From Leptolyngbya sp. Prado105 (GTDB taxonomy: Bacteria; Cyanobacteriota; Cyanobacteriia; Leptolyngbyales; Leptolyngbyaceae): 46,195 nucleotides of DNA. The stretch spans positions 1-46,195 of the forward strand of contig JALOOO010000011.1 in the NCBI GenBank assembly GCA_025454375.1, written 5' to 3'. The translations under genes were made by a program, and so were the position numbers. Every line of letters begins with the position of its first letter. Position 1 is the stretch's first letter. The notes beneath the pieces were generated by a model that saw only the letters and a program-made list of their open reading frames with translations, searched no databases and was not told the DNA's origin. Positions 11,901 to 21,436 of the stretch are shown piece after piece.

Positions 11901-12529
11901 AAGAAGCGATCGAGATGCTGAATCAAATTCCATACAATCTGGTGTTGATGGATTGTCAGATGCCGATCGTCGATGGGTATGAAGCCACTCGTCTGATTCG
12001 ATCACAGCAATCGTCTCGTTGCAGTGTAATCATTGCGCTGACGGCGAATGCGATGCTCGAAGATCGTGATCGCTGCTTAGCGTCTGGCATGGACGACTAT
12101 CTGAGTAAGCCAATTTCCAAAGAAAAGCTCAGCGAAAAGTTAACCCACTGGGGCGAATTACTAGAACGGCAAGTTGTAAAGCAAACTATGAATTTAGCGA
12201 TCGATTGGGAGCATCTCCACCAAATTTCAGATCACAATGAAGCCTTTGAATTTGAACTGCTGCAAATTTTTGCAGAGGATTCACAGGCGCATTTGGACGC
12301 AGCGCGCACCGCTTTGGATCGTGAAGATACGATCGCGCTGTCTCATGAAGCACATCACATTAAGGGCGCAAGTGCGAATGTTGGACTCTATGAAATCAAA
12401 TCAGTTGCATCCATGCTAGAAGATCAAGCCTTGAACAATGATTTAACCCAAGCTTCAATGCTCATCGTTAAACTGGCAGAACTGCTAGTAGCATTAAATC
12501 GATTTCTGACAAGCCAGAAACAGATTTAA
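8951..12529 (+). CDS. Hybrid sensor histidine kinase: GAF x3, HisKA, HATPase, REC x2, Hpt
   Basis: A soluble phosphorelay kinase of about 1192 residues. The order is GAF1 (about 5-165), GAF2 (about 200-340), a phytochrome-like GAF3 (about 370-530), a short coiled coil, HisKA with the phosphoacceptor in [10 protein letters not shown] (about 560), HATPase with [10 protein letters not shown] and [12 protein letters not shown] (about 670-785), REC1 with VVDDNETN and [10 protein letters not shown] (about 806-925), REC2 with LVEDNIVNQ and [10 protein letters not shown] (about 945-1065), and a C-terminal Hpt with [12 protein letters not shown] (about 1135). All phosphorelay residues look intact. No membrane helix is present, so the signal is probably cytoplasmic. 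GAF3 keeps a cysteine at the cyanobacteriochrome position (MPCQQ), but the usual following histidine is glutamine, so bilin binding is doubtful. Start: the ATG at 8951 fits the family; a GTG at 8927 is in frame. Confidence 0.92.
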   Translation: MIASPEQEAARLTTLYGYGILDTPSEEMFDSLTQLAAQICGVPIALLGFMDTDRLVFKSKIGIDAIEMPRRKSMCNHTLSQSNVVVVVDASGDERFINHPLGTTAPPIRFYAGVSLVDSDGYALGTLCVMDYVPQSLDSQQKAALRSLSKQAVTFLEQRRQIAELEQSAAQGRSTGMQLQLQLQHLVTRVLAEAPRLNEATPRLLQTICEHANWDFGELWLVDRDTPVIRCQAHWSRLAGQFKEFSSSSESWVFAPGYGLPGRVWSSGQPLWMSDVVYDKLFLRSHIAARVGLHAAMGCPILSRDETVGVIALFSHRVQPPDEEMMTTMMVAIASQVGQFIERKQAEEEVQRQNIRSQLLAAITLKIRRSLHINEILETTVAEVRQFLQADRVIIYRFDQGLEGTVVVESVNSGWSSALGAHFEEACFKDGIWQGHQQGETTVVDDTEIAALMPCQQRLLRQFEVKATLVVPILQNQEDHSEPQLWGLLIAHQCESPRQWQTFEVEFLVQLADQVAIALMQARLLEQERQQRSRLAAQNSALVQAREEAERASQMKSTFLATMSHEIRTPMNAVLGMTGLLLDTELNPTQQDFVETIRTSGDNLLTLINQILDFSKLEAGEMELETLDFNLTTCIEEVADLFAPAAFAKGLEIATLIHHDLPIALRGDVSRFRQILTNLVGNAIKFTKRGEVLIEAILISQTETEARIVFSVSDTGIGIPKDAQARLFHPFAQVDASMTRRYGGTGLGLAISRQLVELMGGSIEVESNPKVGSKFWFTLTFEKQSQPHCAAESDAISMRTLDLANLRLLVVDDNETNRTIVRYQVSAWGIEVEEAESAAIALEKMRDRVTAQMPYDLAILDMQMPKIDGEMLGAQIKADPALAQTKLIMLTSAHSWSDAKRMTELGFSACLIKPVKQSRLLDCIMTTMQNADAIERRTSIPALPKKANSKLKILLVEDNIVNQKVTLNQLKHLGYTADVAANGKEAIEMLNQIPYNLVLMDCQMPIVDGYEATRLIRSQQSSRCSVIIALTANAMLEDRDRCLASGMDDYLSKPISKEKLSEKLTHWGELLERQVVKQTMNLAIDWEHLHQISDHNEAFEFELLQIFAEDSQAHLDAARTALDREDTIALSHEAHHIKGASANVGLYEIKSVASMLEDQALNNDLTQASMLIVKLAELLVALNRFLTSQKQI

Positions 12530-12538
12530 CGTTGCTAG

Positions 12539-12578
12539 ATCCCCTCTGCCTAATTCAGCGGGGGGCGAAATTTCGTAA
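12539..12578. terminator. Candidate shared terminator between the hybrid kinase and rel
   Basis: CCCC-CTG and CAG-GGGG (12541-12564, one mismatch) form a GC-rich hairpin in the 60-bp gap between two convergent genes. The short palindrome CGAAATTTCG follows. There is no strong U run in either direction. Confidence 0.4.
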
Positions 12579-12589
12579 AATCGAAAGGA

Positions 12590-14836
12590 CTAAACCTCCT
12601 CTATCTGACTCATCCGCCGCATATTTAGCACATCCGTCATCTTCTTAATCTGAACAAACGTGCGCTCAAGCTGAGCATGATCACAAATATCAATGCCCAA
12701 ATCAATCACCGCCGTTTGATCCGGGAAGGTTTTGACTTGGGCATTTCGGACATTGATATTGTTATCGGTCAGGCGAGAGAGAATATCCTTGAGAACGCCC
12801 ACGCGATCGATGACTTCAATTTGGATATCAATCGGATAAGTTTGAGCGCGACCTGCTGAGGGTTGAGTCGGATTCCAACTGAGCGGAACTAAGCGATCGC
12901 CTGGGATCGAATCAACATTTGGACAGCCTTGACGATGGATCGAAATGCCGCGATTGCTGCGAGTTACCACTCCAATAATCGGTTCGCCTGGGATCGGATG
13001 ACAACAGCCTGCCATGTAATGCAAGAGGTCTTCGACTCCTGCAATCGGATGCTTTGTGGTAGGAGCGGGAAGCGATCGCGGGGCAGACGGCAGCGGAATC
13101 ACGCCACTACTTAAGCTATCTGAAGGAGAAGGGGTCGGGTGAGACAGAGACTGCTGCGCTTTGACCGCTTCTCGAATTCGATTGAGTGCTAGATTTAGCG
13201 TAATCTCGCCATACCCAACCGCCGCAACAAAGTCTTCCACACTGTGATAGTTACATCGCTCAGCCGCCGTTAACATCGGAGCCGATTTCATTAACGCTTC
13301 AAAACCATTTTTGCCGAGTTCTTTCTCCAGCATCTCCCGACCGCGCACGACGTTTTCATCGTGATGAGAGCGCTTATAAGCTTGGCGAATTCGGTTTCTT
13401 GCGCCTGCTGTGACGACAAAGTTTAGCCAGTCCAGACTCGGACGTGCATTCTTTTGGGTGATGATTTCCACGATGTCGCCCATTTGCAGTGGCGTATCGA
13501 GTTGCACCATGCGACCATTGACCCTTGCGCCTGCACAGTGATTGCCGACTTCGGTGTGAATCCGATAGGCGAAATCCACCGGAGTCGATCGTGGACTGAG
13601 TGAGACGACTTCGCCTTTTGGCGTGAAGACAAAGACATCGCCATCAAACAAATTATCTTTGATGCCATCAAGATATTCTTGCGCGTCTTTGAGATCGTTT
13701 TGCCAGTCGAGCAGTTGCCTTAGCCAGGTAAACTTCTCATCGACTTTTGTAAGTTGCGAGGTAGAACCCCCGGATTCTTTGTATTTCCAGTGTGCGGCGA
13801 TCCCATATTCTGCAACATGGTGCATCTCTAGCGTGCGGATCTGAACTTCTAGCGGTTGTCCGGTTTCTCCAATCACAACCGTGTGCAGCGATTGATAGCG
13901 GTTTGGCTTGGGTAGACCGATGTAATCCTTGAATCGTCCAGGAATTGGGCGGAATGTATCATGCACGATCGCAAGTGCCCGATAACATTCATCATTGTTC
14001 TCCACAATGATCCGAATGGCTGCCACATCGTAGATCTGGTCGTAGCCTTTCTGCTGACGATTCATCTTTTGATAAATGCCGTACAGATGTTTCGGTCGTC
14101 CACTGACTTCGACACAGCGCACGCCCACTTGGTCGAGTCGTTGCTTGAATGCAGCAGCAACTTCGCTCAAGCGAGATTCTCGATCGGTGCGCTTTTCTGC
14201 GACTAATTTTTGAATATCTCGGTACGCCTCGGTTTCAAGATATTTGAAGGCAAGATCTTCAAGCTCCCATTTGATATTTCCGATCCCCAACCGATTCGCG
14301 AGGGGCGCAAAAATTTCGCGAGTTTCGAGAGAGATGCGCCGCTGTTTTTCGGATGCGAGGTGTTCTAGCGTTCGCATATTGTGTAAGCGATCGGCCAGTT
14401 TCACCACAATCACGCGAATGTCCTGTGCCATCGCAAGAAACATGCGGCGAAAATTCTCCGCTTGTCGCTCGGTTTTACTCGAAATATTCAGCTTTGAAAG
14501 CTTTGTGACTCCTTCAACCAAACACCGCACTTCTGAGCCAAATCGCTCTTCAATCTCTTCGACCGTGACATCGGTATCTTCTACCACGTCATGGAGAAAC
14601 CCTGCGGCGATCATGACGCTACTGCCGCCAAGATCGCGGAGAATCCCTGAAACCGCTACAGGATGGGCAATATAGGGTTCTCCGGAGGCGCGAGTCTGCC
14701 CTTCGTGCAGTTTGTAAGCAAACTCGAACGCGCGGCAGATTAGGTCAAGATCGTGATCTGAGCGTTTGAGGAAACACTCTCGTAACCAATCTGGTAAAGC
14801 AAAATCAATGGTGGGTAGAGATGCCGCTACATTCAT
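12590..14836 (-). CDS. rel: Bifunctional (p)ppGpp synthetase/hydrolase, RelA/SpoT family
   Basis: This enzyme makes and degrades the alarmone (p)ppGpp, from ATP plus GDP/GTP and by Mn-dependent hydrolysis. The 748-residue protein has an N-terminal HD hydrolase domain with the HDVVEDTDV motif, a synthetase domain with GRFKDYIGLPKPNRYQSLHT, a TGS domain (DVFVFTPKGEVVSLSPRSTP) and a C-terminal zinc-finger/ACT region with CCHPIPGE and IEVIDRVGVLKDILSRL. The RFKD motif, not EXDD, together with the intact HD motif indicates a bifunctional Rel and not a synthesis-only RelA. The ATG at 14836 (MNVAASLPTI) fits the family; the frame extends 35 codons further, but that part looks non-coding. It is convergent with the hybrid kinase. 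Confidence 0.95.
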   Translation of the reverse strand: MNVAASLPTIDFALPDWLRECFLKRSDHDLDLICRAFEFAYKLHEGQTRASGEPYIAHPVAVSGILRDLGGSSVMIAAGFLHDVVEDTDVTVEEIEERFGSEVRCLVEGVTKLSKLNISSKTERQAENFRRMFLAMAQDIRVIVVKLADRLHNMRTLEHLASEKQRRISLETREIFAPLANRLGIGNIKWELEDLAFKYLETEAYRDIQKLVAEKRTDRESRLSEVAAAFKQRLDQVGVRCVEVSGRPKHLYGIYQKMNRQQKGYDQIYDVAAIRIIVENNDECYRALAIVHDTFRPIPGRFKDYIGLPKPNRYQSLHTVVIGETGQPLEVQIRTLEMHHVAEYGIAAHWKYKESGGSTSQLTKVDEKFTWLRQLLDWQNDLKDAQEYLDGIKDNLFDGDVFVFTPKGEVVSLSPRSTPVDFAYRIHTEVGNHCAGARVNGRMVQLDTPLQMGDIVEIITQKNARPSLDWLNFVVTAGARNRIRQAYKRSHHDENVVRGREMLEKELGKNGFEALMKSAPMLTAAERCNYHSVEDFVAAVGYGEITLNLALNRIREAVKAQQSLSHPTPSPSDSLSSGVIPLPSAPRSLPAPTTKHPIAGVEDLLHYMAGCCHPIPGEPIIGVVTRSNRGISIHRQGCPNVDSIPGDRLVPLSWNPTQPSAGRAQTYPIDIQIEVIDRVGVLKDILSRLTDNNINVRNAQVKTFPDQTAVIDLGIDICDHAQLERTFVQIKKMTDVLNMRRMSQIEEV

Positions 14837-15340
14837 GCTATTTCGCGTGGCTAGAGTGCAGTTCAGAAGGTGAGTCTTATGAGATTGAATAAAGTGTCGC
14901 TCTATACAAAGTTTAGGAGTAATAGAAAAAGAGTCTAGCATGAGGAACTTGGTGATTCGCTAGACCGTGAAGATGAAATTAAGAATCGACAAGAGATAAG
15001 CCAAAATTTTCAAGCTTAAATGACTTGAATGATCTGTCTTATCGAGATCGATTGCGAGGGAAGATTGAGTGCTTGCCTTAAACTTGTTAAGCCGATCGTA
15101 ACGTTCATTTTATCAATGGTGATACGATTCTTGGCAAAGATCCTGGGTAGAATTGAAAACTTTTGATCGGACAAATCTGAGATGAATTCTCATGCTTTAT
15201 GAGTCAGTACTTTACACGATGAATTCAATTTTGGATCGAATTTACACTGAGTTTTCTGACATTCTACGGAAGCTTTTTTTTGCGTAAGTCCTACGACATC
15301 AGTGATCCCCGTCTTTATACTGAATTGAAAAAGTTTAAAT
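14837..15340. other. Intergenic region between rel and the patD-like gene
   Basis: About 500 bp of divergent spacer that should hold both promoters. No gene or conserved RNA is seen. A 5-bp hairpin (CTCAT/ATGAG, 15189-15203) and a TATACT box about 20 bp before the patD-like ATG are the only small features. Confidence 0.5.
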
Positions 15341-15691
15341 ATGTTAACAGAGAACCAGGTATATCTATTTCGTTCCTTCCAAATTGATTTAGGATCGTTC
15401 AATCAATTGTTAGATTCAGCCGCGTTCGATCGACAAATCTTTGATCAGAGTTGGCGATCGCTGCAAAAAAAGTTTGCAGAAGAAATTCAGCCGATGCAAT
15501 CTGACGACTATCGAATCCATTCAGTATTGGTTGAAATCAATAAACAGATGCGACTGCTTGGAATGGATAGTCTGTTTCTCAAAACGGCGCGACAGAGTGA
15601 GACGATGCAGGGGCGGGTGGGACAGATTCGCGATCGTATCGCTTTACTAATGAACTACTGCGCTGTACTTTTGGAGTCGGATGAGAGTTGA
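15341..15691 (+). CDS. patD: PatD-like protein (heterocyst-frequency control family)
   Basis: A 116-residue helical protein. The C-terminal half, with EINKQMRLLGMDSLFLKTAR followed by ARQSETMQGRV and an RDRIALLMNYCAVLLE tail, matches the pattern I recall for PatD, a small cyanobacterial protein reported to affect heterocyst frequency in Anabaena. There is no signal peptide or membrane helix. The start at 15341 gives the family's usual length. Nothing else in the window points to heterocysts, so here it may have a more general role. The zinc-ribbon gene starts 10 bp after its stop, suggesting an operon. The family call is from memory of the sequence pattern. Confidence 0.65.
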   Translation: MLTENQVYLFRSFQIDLGSFNQLLDSAAFDRQIFDQSWRSLQKKFAEEIQPMQSDDYRIHSVLVEINKQMRLLGMDSLFLKTARQSETMQGRVGQIRDRIALLMNYCAVLLESDES

Positions 15692-15701
15692 GGAGTGTGC
15701 G

Positions 15702-16292
15702 ATGCAGTGTCCTAAAGAACGGAAAATTACGCTAAATGACGGCTTGTTGTCTGAAGCTTTAGCGGTGAAGGAGTGTCCAGACTGTAAGGGAACCTGGATT
15801 CCGTCGGAGAATTATCAGGCGTGGCAGGCGAATCGCGATCGTCCAAAAACGGTGGCAAATTTGATTCCGAAGGCGCTGGATGTTGAGTTTGTGCAGTCGC
15901 CTTATGATGCGAGGGCTGCATTTTGTCCTGAGTGCGGTTGCTATTTAGCGCGGGCGAAGGTGGGCATGAAGATGCCGTTTTATGTGGAGCGGTGTTTGAG
16001 TTGTGGAGGAATTTGGTGCGATCGGGGCGAGTGGGAGGCACTGGAAACGATGGGATTGAATATTGCGATCGAGCAGTTATTTTCCAGTGAGTGGCAGGTG
16101 TTGTCGAGGGAGCGGGAGCATTTGGCGATCGAGCGTCAGGCGACGATTGATCGATTGGGGGAGGAGTTGGCGCAGCGGGTGTTTGAGTTGGCAGAGGAGT
16201 TGGAGAAGCATCCGAGCGGGGATTTTGGGGTGGCGTATTTGATGCGGCGGTTTGAGAATTTTACGCAGGAGTTGCAGCGAGCAAAAGAATAG
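15702..16292 (+). CDS. Zinc-ribbon (TFIIB-type) domain protein
   Basis: A 196-residue cytosolic protein with three zinc-binding clusters: CP at the N-terminus with CPDCKGTW, then CPECGCYLA, then CLSCGGIWCDRGEWEAL, the typical bacterial zf-TFIIB pattern (CPxC...CxxCxGxW.D). The C-terminal third (about 130-196) is a charged helix rich in E, R and L that probably forms a coiled coil. Its exact function is unknown; similar proteins are guessed to bind nucleic acid or protein. The ATG at 15702 has GGAG about 9 nt upstream and is preferred over the in-frame ATG at 15681, which would overlap the patD-like gene. It is convergent with the WD40 ATPase gene. Confidence 0.85.
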   Translation: MQCPKERKITLNDGLLSEALAVKECPDCKGTWIPSENYQAWQANRDRPKTVANLIPKALDVEFVQSPYDARAAFCPECGCYLARAKVGMKMPFYVERCLSCGGIWCDRGEWEALETMGLNIAIEQLFSSEWQVLSREREHLAIERQATIDRLGEELAQRVFELAEELEKHPSGDFGVAYLMRRFENFTQELQRAKE

Positions 16293-16347
16293 GTCGTGAG
16301 GGTTCTAGCAGAGTTAGCACCGAGATTTATGTCGCATATTCAAACGC

Positions 16348-19300
16348 TCAAGACCCACCCCGGCGATAGTCTGAAACGTCTTCAGAAATTGGAGCGCAGA
16401 CAGAACGATCGCTTGCTTTTAAGCTCGAATTATTTCGCAAATAGTTCTGAATCCAGTCACAGCTTTGAGACAGCAATTGATCAAGACTCGATCGCCATTC
16501 CCAGAGAATTACTGTTTTATCTCGACTTGCAGAGGCAAGAATGCGATCTCCCCTGGGACTAAAACTCAAGTCTTCGACAATACCAGAATGTCCCCTCAAG
16601 GTTTTGAGCAAATTTCCTTGTCGATCCCACAGGCGAATTGTGCCATCTTGATGTCCTGTTGCAAAGGTTTGACTATCTGAAGTAATTGCAATGCTGTAAA
16701 TCGCACCTGCATCACTTTTGGCTTGGGCAAGCTCTTTCCCTTGAAAGTCCCAAAATCTCAAAATTCCGTCATTTCCACCCGATACAATCACCTGATCATC
16801 CGGGCTAATCTCCGCATTGTAAACTCTACCACTGTGTCCCACAAATTGCCGGATCTGATTGCCCTGACGATCCCACAATCGTACCATCTCATCTCCCCCT
16901 GCTGACACAATAAACTGACCCTCATGACTAAATTCTGCACTGTAGATTCTGCCACTATGCCCACGCATTGTATGGAGCAATTTTCCTTGCAGATTCCACA
17001 GCTTAATCGAAGCATCGTAGCTTGCAGAAATAAGAGTCTGCCCCTCTGGACTAAAACTAATGTTGTACACTCTGCCGGAATGCCCTGAGAATGTTTTCAG
17101 CAGAGTTCCGTCCTTCCTCCAAAGTTTAACTGTGCGATCGCGGCTTGCGGTTGCAATTGTTTCCCCATCTGGGCTAAATATCGCACTTTGAAACCAATTG
17201 GGATGAGACGCGATCGTGCTTAAAAATCTTCCTTTGACATCCCAGAGTTTCACACTTCCATCCTGACTTGCACTGACAAGCTGCCGCCCATCCCGGCTAA
17301 AACTCACACTATTTACCTCAGCCGTATGCCCTCGAAGAACTTGCTGCAAGGGATTTTCCAATCGCCAGAGTTTCACACTATTGTCATAGCTAGCAGATGC
17401 GATCGTCTTGCCATCGGGGCTAAAGCTGACACTATAAACCGCGCCCTTATGTCCTGTGAATGTTTCGATTTCTCGCCCATCTGAAGTACGCCAGAGTTTA
17501 ATCGTTCCATCTTGATAAACAGCCGCGATCATCTGACCGTTGGGGCTAAAACTCGTACTATAAACCTGCCCATTCCGACTGCTCAAAGTTCGGACTAAGC
17601 TTCCGTCTCGCCAGAGCTTGATTGTTCCATCTCCACTGGCTGAAGCGAGTAGATCCTTGGAAAAGCTCAAGCTATTAATTTGAGTGCGATGTGCCTTCCA
17701 TTGTTTGACTAATCTGCCTTTTGCTGTCCAGAGCTTGATATCTCCATGTTCGCCAGCCGAAGCAATTTGCTGTTTGTCGGCTCGAATGCTAACCGAATAG
17801 AGTGCGCCTTTATGTCGCATGATTGGCGTTTTGATTTCGCCATTTTCATTCCAGAATTTGATCGTGTTATCCCAGCTTGCAGAGGCGATCAGGCGATCGC
17901 GAGAAGTCACATTCTCAATTCCCTGAGTGTGTCCAGATAGGGTTTGGATCAATTCCCCTTGCAGAGTCCAACGATAAATCTTGCCATTTTGGCTACTTGC
18001 AAGTAGAGCGTTCTTTGTAAAATGCATACTAGTAAAAGCACTACAGCGAGTCTCACCGCAGGGAAGTGTTTTGATTAGCTCTCCTTCTGCGGTCCATAAT
18101 CGAGCCGTTGCATCATCGCTCGCGGTTGCGATGAGTTTTCCATCTTGGCTAAAAGCAACGCCATTGACTTTATCCTGATGCTCTTGCAGCCGATTGAATT
18201 CGTGAATTCCATAGATCGACTGCTGTAATGTATTGCTCGTTTCTGCTGCGAGTTCAGCTTGCTTTTCGACGGGGAGCTTGAGAAAGATCTGAACCGCTTT
18301 AATGCTTTCAAGTAATCCGCCAAGCTGATCATTTTTCAGCGATCGCAGTTGTGACGCTGCATTTAAGCTTTTAATCTCAACTACTTTTCGCTCCGCCTGC
18401 AAATTTTGTAAAATGCTCCGCGCCTCTAAACTAATAAAAATTGCCACGATCGACATAAGTGCTAACATGCCAAACCCAATTCGGGCAACCCATCTCGCTT
18501 TCCATTGAGTTCGCTCAAGTTTCAGATTTGCCTTGCGTTCTTCGGCTTCAGCTTTGTGTCTTGCCTCTGTCAAGATCTGATTAGCAGCTTGAACTTCGCG
18601 CGTCTCCAGTTCACGACTCGCATCTAAAAACCAATAGTCTCGATCGCTCAAGCTTTTTCCGAGCGCCCAAGCCTGAGCTTCTTTTAGCGCTTGTTTTCGC
18701 AGTAGCCACGATTCGTCCTGTCCTGATTCGACCCAAGCGGTTAGTGCAGCAGAATAAGGGCAAATGCTAGTGAATGTTTGCTCAATCCAATCTGAGTTAA
18801 AGACTTCGGCATAAATCGGATTGTAAACGGCTAATTGTCCTTGACGTTCGACGACTAATCCAGAGAGCCGCAGTTCGATTTGATCGAGACTGCCATCGGT
18901 CGGTAAATTGCCCGTCAGTGCGTACTGATAAAGTCCAAGTAACCTTCCAGTGCGTTTGTTGAGCAAACGATCGCGAATCGTCTTCAAATGGGTCGGCTCG
19001 TCGTGGAATTCCCACTGTTCAATGATCTGCGATCGGACTAATTTCTGAATATCATCATTGCCTGTTTGGGCAACTAATCGGCAGAGCTTTTGAGTTAAAA
19101 AGGGCTGCCCACCCGTCCAGTAGAGAATTTCCTCCAGTGCAGCTTTCGGATCAAAAACGTTCAAGCCTTCTGCGAGTACATCGACTTCATGAAGCTGAAA
19201 GCCAGAAAGCTCGATCGCATATCCGATATTAAACGGAGTTCGCTGCTTATCTTGCATCAAATCAGAAGGAGAAGCGACCCCTAGCAACGCAAACGTCAAT

Positions 19301-19815
19301 CGCTGATAAGCAGAATTCTCCACGCGGCGATTGTAACAAGCGCGAATCGACGCAAAAAAATCTTCAACAGGAAATGTCAGGCTGAGAACACTGTCAATCT
19401 CATCAATAAAGATCACAATTTGAGCATCAATCTGAGCCAGTAAAATCTCTTCAAGAAAGTTGCTCCATTGTTGTACAGGAGTTTTAAGATGTCGATCGCG
19501 CCACCAGGTGACTAAATCGAATTTCAGCTTAAATCGATTTGCTAAGCTCCCGATCAGACTCGCATACCATTGTTCTGAAGTAATTTGTTCAATCCCGATC
19601 GTCGTGAGATCAATCACCGCACAAGCAATCTGCTCATTCTGAAGCCTGTGCATCGTTTGAACCCGCAAGCTCGATTTTCCCATCTGACGCGAATTCAGCA
19701 CATAGCAAAAGTCGCCCTGTTGCAGATGCTCATACAGAACGAGATCGGCAGTTCGTTTGACATAAGTAGGAGCATCGATCGGCAAATTACCGCCGACTTG
19801 ATAAGTGTGGGTCAT
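16348..19815 (-). CDS. STAND-type AAA-like ATPase with membrane helix and 14 WD40 repeats
   Basis: A 1155-residue protein. Residues about 1-350 are the cyanobacterial AAA-like domain: P-loop SRQMGKSSL (about 42-50), Walker B IVIFIDEIDSVL, and a sensor-like LLGVASPSDL. A linker rich in A, E and K (about 400-440) leads to one transmembrane helix (FGMLALMSIVAIFISL, about 450-466). After that come 14 WD40 blades, enough for two seven-bladed propellers; most end in the form SASxDxxxKLW. In such proteins the propellers sense a ligand or bind partners and the ATPase acts as a switch. No effector domain (TIR, caspase, nuclease) is fused, so signalling scaffold and defence roles both remain possible. 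It stands alone, convergent with the zinc-ribbon gene. Confidence 0.9.
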   Translation of the reverse strand: MTHTYQVGGNLPIDAPTYVKRTADLVLYEHLQQGDFCYVLNSRQMGKSSLRVQTMHRLQNEQIACAVIDLTTIGIEQITSEQWYASLIGSLANRFKLKFDLVTWWRDRHLKTPVQQWSNFLEEILLAQIDAQIVIFIDEIDSVLSLTFPVEDFFASIRACYNRRVENSAYQRLTFALLGVASPSDLMQDKQRTPFNIGYAIELSGFQLHEVDVLAEGLNVFDPKAALEEILYWTGGQPFLTQKLCRLVAQTGNDDIQKLVRSQIIEQWEFHDEPTHLKTIRDRLLNKRTGRLLGLYQYALTGNLPTDGSLDQIELRLSGLVVERQGQLAVYNPIYAEVFNSDWIEQTFTSICPYSAALTAWVESGQDESWLLRKQALKEAQAWALGKSLSDRDYWFLDASRELETREVQAANQILTEARHKAEAEERKANLKLERTQWKARWVARIGFGMLALMSIVAIFISLEARSILQNLQAERKVVEIKSLNAASQLRSLKNDQLGGLLESIKAVQIFLKLPVEKQAELAAETSNTLQQSIYGIHEFNRLQEHQDKVNGVAFSQDGKLIATASDDATARLWTAEGELIKTLPCGETRCSAFTSMHFTKNALLASSQNGKIYRWTLQGELIQTLSGHTQGIENVTSRDRLIASASWDNTIKFWNENGEIKTPIMRHKGALYSVSIRADKQQIASAGEHGDIKLWTAKGRLVKQWKAHRTQINSLSFSKDLLASASGDGTIKLWRDGSLVRTLSSRNGQVYSTSFSPNGQMIAAVYQDGTIKLWRTSDGREIETFTGHKGAVYSVSFSPDGKTIASASYDNSVKLWRLENPLQQVLRGHTAEVNSVSFSRDGRQLVSASQDGSVKLWDVKGRFLSTIASHPNWFQSAIFSPDGETIATASRDRTVKLWRKDGTLLKTFSGHSGRVYNISFSPEGQTLISASYDASIKLWNLQGKLLHTMRGHSGRIYSAEFSHEGQFIVSAGGDEMVRLWDRQGNQIRQFVGHSGRVYNAEISPDDQVIVSGGNDGILRFWDFQGKELAQAKSDAGAIYSIAITSDSQTFATGHQDGTIRLWDRQGNLLKTLRGHSGIVEDLSFSPRGDRILASASRDKTVILWEWRSSLDQLLSQSCDWIQNYLRNNSSLKASDRSVCAPISEDVSDYRRGGS

Positions 19816-19892
19816 CTAAAATTGCAAGGCTGATTCCCTATCTTATCTTCCACTGCTAAACTTGATCGCACTCTGTATCAGAAGGACAACAG

Positions 19893-20594
19893 ATGCCGAT
19901 CGAGACTTGGTTTCCCCTAGCGATTTATTATGAGGACTTGCCAGATGCGATAGAGCATCGATCGCAGTTGATCGATGCCGTGCTGAAATTAGAGCAATCT
20001 GGAGGCGACGCTCGGAACTATCCTGAAATGGCTTGGACAGGAGATTTGCATGGAGTTGAGCAGATCCATCTCGATCCTAATTTTCACTGGATTGTTGAAC
20101 AGGTTGAAACGCATGTTGCAACTTATCTCCAAGAGCTAGGCGTTGATTTGAGTCAAGTCGAACTTTACATCCAACGGGCTTGGCCGATCGTTTCGAGATC
20201 GGCTCAAGAAGTCGGAGCGCACTGTCACAATACGGCTCATGTGAGTGCGGTTTACTATATTGGCGTACCCGATGAAGCAGCAGGCGATCCAGGCAGTTTA
20301 GTTTTTTTCAATGATGCACGGGTCAATGAGGTGAGTCCGGGGCTAGGCAGCGAAAATACAAATATCATGGATGCTGAGAATGATTTGAACCCGCTTTATG
20401 CAGCTTATGTCCCCGTCGAAGGACGATTAGTTATCTTTCCTGCAAAACAACGCCATGCCGTCACGATGAATGAGACGGAGGAAGTGCGAGTTTCTGTCTC
20501 ATTCGACATTGTACTCACCGCGAAAAGTCAGGCAGCAGGAGTCTATGAGTTTCTCACTCCCCCTCCGACCCAGTGGAAAAAGTTCAAGCTTTGA
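19893..20594 (+). CDS. Putative 2-oxoglutarate/Fe(II) oxygenase, TIGR02466 family
   Basis: A 233-residue protein with the double-stranded beta-helix pattern of 2OG-Fe(II) oxygenases. It has H-x-H in VGAHCHNTAHVSAVYYIG (H110/H112), a distal histidine in VIFPAKQRHAV (about H192), and a following arginine in EVRVSVSFDI that could hold 2-oxoglutarate. The N-terminal WFPLAIYYEDLP and the W-P-I segment are typical of the TIGR02466 group, whose substrates are unknown. No signal peptide is present. It begins 77 bp after, and divergent from, the WD40 ATPase. exbB follows 150 bp downstream on the same strand. Confidence 0.85.
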   Translation: MPIETWFPLAIYYEDLPDAIEHRSQLIDAVLKLEQSGGDARNYPEMAWTGDLHGVEQIHLDPNFHWIVEQVETHVATYLQELGVDLSQVELYIQRAWPIVSRSAQEVGAHCHNTAHVSAVYYIGVPDEAAGDPGSLVFFNDARVNEVSPGLGSENTNIMDAENDLNPLYAAYVPVEGRLVIFPAKQRHAVTMNETEEVRVSVSFDIVLTAKSQAAGVYEFLTPPPTQWKKFKL

Positions 20595-20743
20595 CCGAGA
20601 AAAGATTGATACTTAAAGAGAATTTCTCTCTTTCATTACCTTGCATTAACCCGAACTCGATCGAAAATCCGATACGCTGTCTTACTGTGCATTGGTTTTA
20701 CCAATCCTGCACGCTTGACAATTTATCCCCGAATCGATTCCTC

Positions 20744-21424
20744 ATGTCTAATCTGTACGAAGTTCTCGCAAAAGGTGGTCCAATCATGATTCCATTGGTT
20801 GGATTGTCCGTGGTTACTTTCGCTTGTGCCTTTGAGCGGACAAAGTTTTGGCTGCGTCTGATTCGCAGTGAGAAGCAGCTTTCTCACGATGTCTTAGAAG
20901 CCGCGAAATATAGCCTTGTCGATGCGAAATCGATCGCGCAGCAAGACGACACTCCAATGGGTCGATTTCTACTCGCTCCCCTCAAATTACGCCAACCTTC
21001 CCCTGAGACATTTCGCCTTGCAATGGAGACCGCAGGCGATGAGGAATTCGTCAAAATGCGTAAAGGCGATAAATTGCTCGAAAGTGTGATTGCGATCGCG
21101 CCTCTACTTGGACTGCTTGGAACCGTAACAGGTCTGATGATTACCTTCTCAAACTTGAATGTTGGCAGCGGGACTGCATCAGCAGCAGATACAACCAAAG
21201 CCGCCGCCGGGATCGGGGAAGCATTAACCACGACGGCAGGCGGAATGGTCGTCGCGATCATTGCACTCTGCATTTTTCGAGCGAGTGTGACGCTGCAATC
21301 GCAACAGATGGATTACTTCTCGAAAGTAGGCGGAGCGTTAGAGCTAATTTACCGACAGTACTGGTATGAACCTGCAATGACGGAGATTGAGCGAATTGAA
21401 GCAGCAGCAGAACGTGCCAACTAA
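20744..21424 (+). CDS. exbB: ExbB/TolQ/MotA-type proton channel protein
   Basis: This is the inner-membrane proton-channel subunit of an ExbB-ExbD energy transducer, which uses the proton gradient to drive TonB-dependent outer-membrane transport or envelope functions. The 226-residue protein has three membrane helices (about 15-32, 118-140 and 155-180), with ESVIAIAPLLGLLGTVTGLM and the T/G-rich GIGEALTTTAGGMVVAI that line the channel. The ATG at 20744 (MSNLYEVLAKGG) gives the normal N-terminus; the frame is open upstream but not protein-like. exbD follows 12 bp downstream, and a TonB-like gene converges on the pair. Confidence 0.93.
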   Translation: MSNLYEVLAKGGPIMIPLVGLSVVTFACAFERTKFWLRLIRSEKQLSHDVLEAAKYSLVDAKSIAQQDDTPMGRFLLAPLKLRQPSPETFRLAMETAGDEEFVKMRKGDKLLESVIAIAPLLGLLGTVTGLMITFSNLNVGSGTASAADTTKAAAGIGEALTTTAGGMVVAIIALCIFRASVTLQSQQMDYFSKVGGALELIYRQYWYEPAMTEIERIEAAAERAN

Positions 21425-21436
21425 GAGGAAACGATT

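Noticed and set aside
16296-16562. 88-codon plus-strand ORF after the zinc-ribbon gene
   Set aside because: It lies mostly antisense to the 3' end of the WD40 ATPase gene and has no recognisable features.
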